Shown here: positions 26,001 to 37,400 of the stretch, in pieces
Numbering within the stretch: the first letter of the stretch is position 1
Layout of the letters: every line of letters begins with the position of its first letter
NCBI GenBank assembly: GCA_029237695.1
Contig: CM055267.1
Coordinates: 8,459,043 to 8,523,042, forward strand
Direction: 5' to 3'
Source: Conchocele bisecta
Lineage: Eukaryota > Mollusca > Bivalvia > Lucinida > Thyasiridae
Length of the DNA stretch: 64,000 bases
Translations under genes and position numbers: made by a program
Notes under the pieces: model-generated
What the model was told of the DNA's origin: nothing
Database searches by the model: none
The model's input: only the letters and a program-made list of their open reading frames with translations

Positions 26001-29000
26001 CGAAAATAGTTGTTTGCTGTTGTTTCTTATTTTGTATTTTCCCTAAATAAAAACATGGTTTGACAGCATTTTATAATCATTTCCAAAGGAAATGATTCTA
26101 AAATGCTGTCGAAGCATGTTTTTGATAAGAAAAAAATGGAAAATAAAAAATAAACAGCAGACGACAAATTTTAATTCAGCACTGTAAGGGTTAACAGATT
26201 TGCCTAAATGTTACATAAAAAGACTTGCTTATTGCAATAAAAGACATTGGTTTCTATTTGCAGATGAAAACTGAAAGTTCATTTTGGATGATACTCGTGT
26301 AAAAACAATTGTCGCTATATTAGTGATTATAAGAATGATGTACGATGAAGGATAACACAACATTACGACACTTGTGGGTGGTGGTCGGGCGAATGAGACG
26401 GCGTAAATTAATGGTGTGGGTTCCTCCTTTTTGGAATCACGATTTGCCTGGTTTGGCCCTCAGGTACGTTTTTATATTTGGCTCTGTAGTTACCTGGGAG
26501 TTGAATTGGGTTATTGCCCATTATAAAAGTAGTAAGATTATTACTGATCCTACTGCTTTTGGGAAGGGCCAAGTGATTCTGGTGTGGCGAGGACCTGGCA
26601 TCAGATCAGGATTATTCTGATTTCAGAGCTGAATATATAGTTTTGTTATTGTAAATATTCAGTTCTGATTTTGGGATTTTCCCCCCATTTGTACATGTAC
26701 TTGAACGTGTACATGTACTTCTACAGGTAATATATGGGATTTAGTACTAAACCCATTGACCCAGCCTTAAATGACCTTAGCTGTTGATAGGCCGCTAAAC
26801 CCCAATAAACAAACAAACAAACATTACGACACTTTCCGTGATTTCAACAACAGCTGCATTGTAGCCGGACCCCTGAAAACACGGATACAAAGTCAATGAA
26901 CTGCTGGTGGCACAATGAAGGGACTGCATGGGAGAGTCCAAGCTTATTTACACGTATATTACAGTTATACTATAGCTGGTTTATAATTGTTACTATTTAC
27001 AGAAAATCACATTTTACCTAGAACTGCACATAGAAAGTCTCATCTAAAACAATCTACCTTGTACTCCCTGTTATTACATCCCAGTGCTCCAGATAAGGAA
27101 TTAGTAATTGAGTATTGTCACTCCATCATTTCTGAAGCAATTGTGTATTTCAAAATTTTAATTGTTCTAAAATAGAATCACACTACTGTTTACATATCAG
27201 CTGACCGCACTTAATATTGAATAGTTTGCTTCTAAATGAAAACAACTTGGTATTTTATTAGAATTGTCTCCTTGGAGACAATTCTAATGAAATACCAAGA
27301 TGTGTTTTCATGAAAAAAATAAGAAAATATGCTATATTTGTGGTCTGTTTATTGTTTTCTGTAGCATAATAAAGATACCACAATTTTTTCATTGCTTTTT
27401 AATACTCACTACTTCTGATTACAATTGGGTTTTTGGCAATTTTAATTGGGTATTTACGCAAATACGCACCTTATCTGGAGCTCTGACACCCCGACATAAG
27501 CCCAGCCTAATCCCCTTGAGAAGTCCCTTCTAGCTGAAACTTGGTCCATGTATATATTTCAGGAAAGTGTATAGCCAGCCAGTCGAAATCCACTTTCTTC
27601 TGTATCAGTGCTTCGTCGCTCACATCAAAGTGGGTAAGTCGTGCAGCTCGGGTCCTGACCCAGATATGGTTCACTTGGAGTGTGGGTTCTTATGTTGTTA
27701 CTTCACATCTGTGTCTTGCTTTAATTACCTATAAATTGGGCACCATTTGGGCGAGGCAGTTTAAAATGTTATCTTGGGGAATTTGCACAACTGACAAAGA
27801 CATTCTAGCCTAATTTTATGTGTGTCACGGTCTGTCTTCTAATTGTTGATCGTTACTTTTGATACTTTTGTCACCAGTTGCGTTTTGTTTTGTGCGATGC
27901 AATATTCCCATTTTTCGACAATCAGTTGAGAGTTGGGTACGAGTCTCACCATGACTGCCTCAATGGGGTGGCTTGAGATGACAAGTAGTGTTGCTCTGGA
28001 TCAGCTGGTACATGCCTACAGCTTCATGGCTGGACAAATGGCGATTATGTTATTGCGACCAGTGAAGACCCAAATCAGCAGAGCGCAGGCTGATTACACG
28101 TTCGCCATTTAGTCAGTAAACATCCACCATGCTTTTAGCAAACAGTAATTACTTTAATAGCTGTGTCTAGGAGCATGCTAGCAGATCAGGAGCTAAACGG
28201 GCCACAAAAGCTATAAGACCAATTGCGCAGTCACAGATCAGGAGCTATACTCCCCACAAATGGCATAAGCCCCTATTTCTCGAGACAGATCAGGAGCTAG
28301 ACGAGCCACACATGTCATAAACCCCTATTTCTCCTGTCACAGATCAGGAGCTAGATGGACCAGAATTGCCATAAGCCACATTTCTCCAGTCATAGCCATA
28401 ATTAAAACAATGTTATCCCTGTCTCCCTGAGATGGATGATGGGTTGACCAGTAAGTCTACCTGAAGTGCCCATGTCCAGCGGCCCGGGATGTATGTGTAA
28501 CCCAGCTCTGAGTCACTGATTAGCTGTAGAGATGGTTTCATAGTCCAGGGTAGAGCATTGTACTTCAATGTCAAAACCAGTGGGTCCAATCCCCACCCTA
28601 GTGTTGAAATATTATTATTATTTCCATCACACTGGATATATATATATATACATTGTTTTAAAGTCACTCTCTTTATTGTCGCGCCCGCTTGCGGACAGCG
28701 CGATATAGTCGGCACTTTGGCGTACGTACGTACGTACGTACGTGTGTCCGGTTAAAGTTTTTGGTTAAGTTGTTTGGTTAAGTTTTTTGGTTAAAGTGTT
28801 TGGTTAAGTTTTTTGGTTAAAGTTTTTCGTTATACTATATCTCTGCAACTGCTTTGCCCATTACCTTGAAACTTCACATGGGTGTTTATCATCATCTATA
28901 TTTTCATTCTACCCCCCTCCCGTGCGGCCCCTGTGCTCAATGTCAAGGTCAAATTACTTTGAAGTTTTTGGTTAAGTTTTTTGGTTAAAGTTTTTGGTTA

Positions 29001-32000
29001 AGTTTTTTGGTTAAGTTTTTGTCGCGCCCGCTTGCGGAAAGCGCGATATAGTCGGCCGTTTGGCGTACGTACGTACGTACGTACGTATCGTACGTACGTA
29101 CGTGTGTCCGGTTAAAGTTTTTGGTTAAGCTGTAAGGTTAAGTTTTTTGGTTAAAGTTTTTGGTTAAGTTCTTTGGTTAAAGTTTTTGGTTAAGTTTTTT
29201 GGTTAAAGTTTTTCGTTAAAGTTTTTCGTTATACTATATCTCTGCAACTGCTTTGCCCATTACCTTGAAACTTCACATGGGTGTTTATCATCATCTATAT
29301 TTTCATTCTACCCCCTCCCGTGCGGCCCTGTGCCCAATGTCAAGGTCAAATTACTTTGAAGTTTTTGGTTAAGTTTTTTGGTTAAAGTTTTTGCTTAAGT
29401 TTTTTGCTTAAGTTTTTTGGTTAAAGTTTTTCGTTATACTATATCTCTGCAACTGCTTTGCCCATTACCTTGAAACTTCATATGGGTGTTTATCATCATC
29501 TATATTTTCATTCTACCCCTCCTGTGCGGCCCCTGTGCCCAATGTGAAGGTCAAATTACTTTGAAGTTTTTGGTTAAGTTCTTTGGTTAAAGTTTTTGGT
29601 TAAGTGTTTTGGTTAAGTTTTTTGGTTAAAGGTTTTGGTTAAGGTTTTTGGTTAAGTTTTTTGGTTAAGTTAAGTTTTTTGGTTAAGTTAAGTTTTAAAG
29701 TTTTTCGTTATACTATATCTCTGCAACTGCTTTGCCCATTACCTTGAAACTTCACATGGGTGTTTATCATCATCTATGTTTTCATTCTACACCCTCCCGT
29801 GCGGCCCCTGTGCCCAATGTCAAGGTCAAATTACTTTGAAGTTTTTGGTTAAGTTTTTTTGGTTAAAGTTTTTGGTTAAGTTTTTTGGTAAAGTTTTTTG
29901 GTTAAAATTTTTTGTTATACTATATCTCTGCAACTGCTTTGCCTATTACCTTGAAACTTCACATAGGTGTTTATCATCATCTATATTTTCATTCTACCCC
30001 CCTCCCGTGCGGCCCCTGTGCCCAATGTCAAGGTCAAATTACTTTGAAGTTTTTGGTTAAGTTTTTTGGTTAAAGTTTTTTGGTTAAAGTTTTTTGGTTA
30101 AGTTTTTTGGTTAAAGTTTTTTGTTATACTATATCTTTTTTTTTAGTGTCCATGCCTCGCCACAAGGCGCGACATGCATGCAGGCCGCGGCCATCTAGTT
30201 TGGTTAAAGTTTTTCGTTATACTATATCTCTGCAACTGCTTTGCCCATTACCTTGAAACTTCACATGGGTGTTTATCATCATCTATATTTTCATTCTAAC
30301 CCCCTCCCGTGCGGCCCCTGTGCCCAATGTCAAGGTCAAATTACTTTGAAGTTTTTGGTTAAGTGTTTTGGTTAAGTTTTTTGGTTAAGTTTTTTGGTTA
30401 AAGTTTTTCGTTATACTATATCTCTGCAACTGCTTTGCCCATTACCTTGAAACTTCACATGGGTGTTTATCATCATCTATATTTTCATTCTACCCCCCTC
30501 CCGTGCGGCCCCTGTGCTCAAGGTCAAATTACTTTGAAGTTTTAATCGCGCCCGCTTGCGGAAAGCGCGATAGTCGGCACTTTGGCGTACGTACGTACGT
30601 ACATACGTGTGTCCGGTTAAAGTTTTTGGTTAAGTTTTTTGGTTAAAGTTTTTCGTTATACTATGTCTTTTTGTAGTGTTCATGCCTTGCCACAAGGCGC
30701 GACATGCAGGCCGCGGCCATCTAGTTAAATTTTCGACCACATGGTCTTTATCCAAATAGTGTGAAAATGTATTGACAGTCCTATGTGACGTCCATAGTGT
30801 AGCAGTAAACCGGATCAATTTTTTATTTATTTATTTTTTCCTCACAAAGGAGTGATAATTATAATAATTTCCAATAACCTCCGAAGGGAAGCACATTTGA
30901 ATGTGCTTCCCTTCGGAGGTTATTGGAAATTACTATATATATATATATATATATATATAGCTTTGTCTTAAGTCTCCTCCAGTGTATATATATATATTAA
31001 AATTGTAGAATATGACATTAGCTGTTGCTGGGACATTAAACACCGTCACGGTCTGTTGTAGGTGGGGGAGGGGGAGAAGATGGTGCGAGCCCTGTTTGCC
31101 GTGGCACGGACCAGACAGCCGGCCGTCGTGTTTATAGATGAGATTGACTCGCTACTCACACAACGATCTGACGGCGAGAACGAGGCTTCGCGTAGAATCA
31201 AGACAGAGTTCCTCGTTCAACTGGTACAACATTTAACCATAATAAGGCTGAATTAAACTTTGTATATATAGAATAAATGGGGGTTCTGGGACATAGTCCA
31301 CCCTTTGTGACTTTGTCGCAAAATTCTGGGTCCTTGGCGACATTTTAAGGTTATATAACTTTGAAATTTCACATTCAATAGATACGTGCGCGTTTCTACA
31401 TTCCACTATAACTTCTTTACTGTATGACCGATTGGCTTGGAACTTCATGTGCATGTTTCTCATCATTCATATGTTCATTACCCACCAGACCCATGCTTCC
31501 CACGTGCCCAACATCAAGGTCAAATAACTTCACATTCAGTAGATGCGTGTGACTTTTGCAATTCTCCTGTAACTTCTTTAGTATATGAGCGATTGGCTTG
31601 AAACGTCCTGTGCATGTTTCTCATCATTCATATTTTGATTCCCCGCCCCACCGATGCTCCCTCCGTGATCAAATAAACTTGAAATTTCACATCCAATTTA
31701 TAGATTCTGCATTCTCCTATAATTTCTTTATTAGATGAGGGATTGGCTTAAAAACTTATGTTTTTGTTTATGATGCAACCACCACAGCGATGGGAATCAT
31801 GCCGTTGGTGGCATTCTTGTTGAGAATAAAGACAAATATGAAACAACAACTGACAACAATTTTCATTTCCCACATTCCAAGGGTTCATGTAGCCAATCAG
31901 GCTGTTAGATTCTTTCCCAGATCATAATGCAGACTAGACTGAAGGGATTCTTCTGTAGATTCTCTTAATTATGCCTCTTTTACGATAGCAAGGCTGATAT

Positions 32001-34435
32001 ATTTTTCTGCTCTTGGAAGTTACATAAGTGCATTCATAAATATAGCATAGTAAATTGAGATTCATAAATATAGCATAGTAAATTTAGATTCGGAAACTAC
32101 TTTCACTGGCGTTTCATCGGGCCACTGTTTTTTCAATACAAGCTACATTATACTTGCTTGTGTTACAGCATAAATACAAGCTACATTATACTTGCTTGTG
32201 TTACAGCTTAAATACAAGCTACATTATACTTGCTTGTGTTACAGCTTAAATACAAGCTACATTATACTTGCTTGTGTTACAGCTTAAATACAAGCTACAT
32301 TATACTTGCTTGTGTTACAGCATAAATAGGTTACTGTTACATAGAATACCAGACTAAAGTATTTTGACTTCAAGTTTAAAGGCTCAGTTTGGGTGCCTCT
32401 AAGTTCCTACGTGTTTCCTGGCCTTGCCTGAGAACTTGATTTCTCACCCATAGCACAAGTGGATCCCACACATTTTGGAACCATAATTTTTCTGTCTCGG
32501 GCTCCTCGTGTAATTGACACGCCATCGCCAGCTTTTCTCGCGACTAACGTTCCATAATCCCATGTCAATGACCCTTAAATCAAGTGAAATAGGTTGTATT
32601 TTTGTGTATTGTTTGCATGTGTGCTGGGATTCGAATGTTAACGGACGAAAAACAAAAAAATAATTGAACTTTATCACGTCTAAAGATGTCTTTAACGTAA
32701 CAATAGAGCACCTGTCAGTCTCCAATCATTGCAATGAAAATAACATTACGTAACAATTGAAATGACGTCATATGCACTGGTTTTTCCTGCGTAAATGACG
32801 TTCCAGTTCAGAAAGGGATGGGTTGTGGCCTAGGGGTTAGAACACCTGACTTCCAATCTGGAGGATGTGGGTTCAAACCTCGCATAGGGCATCAAAAAGA
32901 TATTTTCATAGTATTGCCATCTTGTCTGACACTGGTCTGTTGGATGAGACTGAACTGTGGTCCCGTCTCTATATCACCTTAGCTGTTGCTGGGACGTTAT
33001 ATCATTCACTTTTACCCAGTGCAGAACCTTATTGTTTTCACATTTTACAGAATTCCATTGATGTGTGAGAAACATATAATCTATGATAGAGTTGGGTTTG
33101 AGATGGGGAATCCCAGTCTCGCTCTGCGATATCGTCCCAGGCTCGGATATTATCGCGCTGCTCGACTGGGATTCCCCGTCTCAGTCCGAACCCTGCCATG
33201 GATTGTATTAATCACGACACAGCAGAGCTCCAGATAAGCTATGTATTGGCGTATTTTACACGATTATTTTAGCTGAATACGCATTGATTATCAAACGTGG
33301 GAGTACAAAATACACATAGCAATGTGAAAATATGCATTGATTTTCAAATTGAGTAGTGAAAATAAAGTTGAAAATTCACTTAGTTGAGCTGCAAAAACTT
33401 CTTGCAACTCAAATAAGGGAATATTTAAATTTGTTATATTTTTTTATCATTTGTTCCCTATTTAGTATTAATGAAGAAAATCAATAATCCATTTGTAAAA
33501 GTAAAATTCGCAATGACTTTTAAATTAGGAGGTATAGGACGCTTTAGACACAAAGCTTATCTGGAGCGCTGCACAGGCTTGGTATTCTGTGGGGACATGT
33601 CTATTGTAGGACGGAGCCTCCACCGACTCGGATGACAGGATTCTCATCATCGGGGCAACAAACAGGTCTGTCTCGTTGTCCATCACTTCATCTGTGGCTG
33701 CGACTGGAGACATGGTGCTGATGGCATTTGTGGCTGTAACTGGAGAAATTGGGCTGATGGGTTTTGCGACCAGTGTAGATCCAGATCAGACTGTGCATCC
33801 GCCATTCTATCAATGAAACAGCTGCCATGCTTCTAGCAAACAATATTGAAGCGATATTGTATAGCTCATTATCAGGCTGCAGGAGTGTGCTATTTGATCA
33901 GGAACTACACTGGTCACAACTCCTATAAGCCCGATTTCTCTGGTCACAGCCGATTAAGTTTTTACAATATAAAGTGATTCCATACATGGGTTAACACGCA
34001 AACTTTTAAACAATAATGTTTTATATTGATATATTTGATTGATCTGAAACGCAGTTATTGCTACATTATGCGAGCAAGTTAAATAGTAACATATTTATTA
34101 ACGGTAATTCGATAGTACTGCTATCACTCTAACTATAGATCTAACTGCCTAGCATATGTTGATTTTATTGAGAGAAAAATACCTTGGGCCCGTTTCACTA
34201 AACTTCTTACGACTAAAATGTTCATAAGCTCAAATTTAGGATCGTCTAGAAATTTCAATTGATGGATTTACATTTATTGAGCATAGGCTGCATATGCAGC
34301 CTATGCTCAATAAATGTAAATCCAATAATTGTTTACAAGAAAACAGTGTTGATGTGCAATTTACAGACTATCATAATTTTGCACTTACAAACATTTTAGT
34401 CATACAAAGTTTAGTGAAACAGCTCCCAGATTTCT

Positions 34436-34468
<33 letters not shown>

Positions 34469-37400
34469 AACGGAGCTGCAGGATGAAAACATTTAGAAAT
34501 TGTTTCTGAAACCTTGTTAGATAGGTTGAAATGGTCTAAATAAGAAAACAAAACTTACATTTCGGAAATATGTTGACTACAGTACATGTATTTCCAAAAT
34601 TAGAAAAACCTGCTTTAATATTTTCCCCATGTTAAATCATCATAGACATTTGCAGCCATGTTAAATCATCATAGACATTTGCAGCCATGTTAAATCATCA
34701 TAGACATTTGCAGCCATGTTAAATCATCATAGACATTTGCAGCCATGTTAAATCATCATAGACATTTGCAGCCATGTTAAATCATCATAGACATTTGCAG
34801 CCATGTTAAATTTGCATTTATAGGGAAATTGTTTTTTCGTAAAAAGCTCATTTGTTTACAAAATTTCAGAAATAAAAATTAGGCTGATTCTTAAAATATT
34901 ATTTAAAGTAATAGCAGTGAAAAATAAAGTTTTTACAATGTTTATATATAAACCATGAACAGTGGGCAAGTTTACACAAATCACACACTAGGGCATATTC
35001 TACACAGACCCCAGGAGATAGATGAGGCGGCGAGACGGAGGTTCGTGAAGCGCTTGTTTATCGCCCTGCCCGAGACGGACGCCCGGTGCACCATCATCAC
35101 CAACCTGCTACGACAACAGGCGTACAACCTCACCCCCGACCAGCTCACCGACATATGTACACGGACACACGGTAATACATATAGCGGATTGCACAGTGAT
35201 TTAATATAATATTTATCAATAAGTTTACTGATTTCTCGGGTGACGGAAAAACAATCACACAACAGTATATGGTATATTATTATCATACAATGATCAAGAG
35301 ATTATCAGATTAGTTTTGCCCATCACCTGTGGTCGTCGAGCGAACACTTCAAGCTTATTCTATACTCCGGGATGGGCCGTGGCACTGTACTTCAATACCA
35401 GTAGCCTATTTCACCAACATTGCAAAGTATACTTTTCTAGCAAAGTATACTTTGAGGGAGAAATTTTCAATTTAAGAATAAATTTATTAATTTTTATTAT
35501 ACTGAATTTATTACATTATCACAGCCATGTTGCCATGTTGCCATGTTGGCTGTGATAATGTAATAAATTCAGTATAATAATTCTGCATACTTTTAATCAT
35601 CAAATATATGCATTTCAAGAAAAATAAATGGTTACTCCCTCAAAGTATACTTTGCTAGAAAAGTATACTTTGCAATGTTGGTGAAATCTGCTACAGACTC
35701 TGTGAGTTCAATCCTAAAATGACCGTAGCTATTGACAGGCCATTAAACTCCATCAAATAAATCCTACTTGTATGGCTCCAGTTTTGCCGTTGCAGGGTTT
35801 TCCGGAGCAGACATGGCGACGCTGTGCCGGGAGGCTGCCCTGGGGCCCATCAGGGACATGTCGTTTGGCGATATTGAACACATAATGGCCGACCAGGTAC
35901 AGGCGGGGGACATGTATTACCCATTAAATGGAGGCAAATAATTATGCCACTGCAACCGCAACACACCACATGTCTTCTGCACATATATTGAATATGTGCA
36001 CCATGTTGTTTTGCATACAATCCTGTATAGGGTGTAGAGTTTGTGTAATTAACTCCTCTCCGACAGCTTTTGCCAATCAATCTGAAACTTTACCCTAGTC
36101 TTCTCCACATAATTATTGAACATGTGCACCATGTTTTTTTTTACGAAAATATATTTTTTTACACATTGTTTTAAAGTCACTCATTTTATTAAATTTTCAA
36201 CCACATTAATAAAAAGAGTGACTTTAAAACAATGTGTATTAAATGTGCTTCCCTTCGGAGGTTATTGGAAATTACTATATTTTTTTAACTTAATATTTAA
36301 GTTAGCCATTTTCCACACTGTTACATACGCTCTTGTATAGGGTATAGAGTTTGTGTAAATCTACTCTTGTATAGGGTATAGAGTTTGTGTAAATCTACTC
36401 TTGTATAGGGTATAGAGTTTGTGTAAATCTACTCTTGTGGGCGCTTTCTGTCCATCACTCCCTCGACGGGCGTATTTTGTGACTGCGGCACTCTTTGATT
36501 TTTACTAATCTTCAATATGTTTTCAGCCGACTCATATGTAGTTGGGTTCAGAAATACGATACATAGAGGATCTAACATGAGTGTAATCTCATATTTATTA
36601 CACAAGTTGACTGATTTCATTGTGCCGAATTTCGTATGGAATCAGTCAATGAGTTAATGAATATATAATGCCCACGCAGCAGGTTACACTGTACTACTAC
36701 TTTTCATTTTCTGTCATGCCTTATATGAGCCATTTGTCTACCCACTAACGAGTTATTTTTAATTACAGCGCGTGTTCATTGGTGTTAAATCGCATTTTAT
36801 ATGCCGCGACCAGAAAGGGTATTTTCCGACCTCGTGCTATTTTTACCAACACGCGTCACGTGACACGGTCAATCATATCACATATTTGAAATGCGCAGTA
36901 AAGTATCGGAAGTTGAGAAGAAAAATCTAAATATCCACGTAACTCTTTCCATTTGGTGATCTGGTCGCCAATATTAACCACTCTCTCTCTCTGTACTGCC
37001 TGTCCCTCAGACATTTCGCCTTTTTTTTGGCCGACGCCGTTTCATACAATTTCCGTCCTGGATATTTCGACACGTTGATATTCTTGTTTACATATTGGGA
37101 AGCCTACTGGCGCGTAATATACTGCGCATGCGCACCGCAAGCCGTGATGTGAAAGTCGTCGTCCCCGCACATTATCAAAATAGACTGTTACCGCCGCGCG
37201 TCGCTAACAGTAAATTGATAAGATTATATTTTTATAGCGGGCACTCGTAATTTTTAGAACTGGTGGAATAGTGACATAATTCCTATAAAGAACATTGTGT
37301 GCCTACTGCGAGGGCATGTACCTTTAAATCAACACAAATGTTGAATTCTATTTATTGCGTAATCACCTATAAATCAAACATTGGAGGTGTCTTGATCACC

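Noticed and set aside
27541..27813. Longer frame through FIGNL1 exon 13
   Set aside because: The residues after SKW are not conserved and the donor TGG|GTAAGT is strong; the next exon resumes VGEGEK in phase.
30863..30942. Palindrome as a microRNA precursor
   Set aside because: The arms are fully complementary and one arm recurs at 36240, which fits a repeat rather than a miRNA hairpin with bulges.
34627..34810. Regular 29-bp repeats that resemble a CRISPR array
   Set aside because: The units are directly adjacent with no unique spacers, and the locus is a eukaryotic intron.
37123..37134. NRF1-type palindrome as start of an undescribed protein gene
   Set aside because: No open frame or exon with coding character follows within the intron on either strand.
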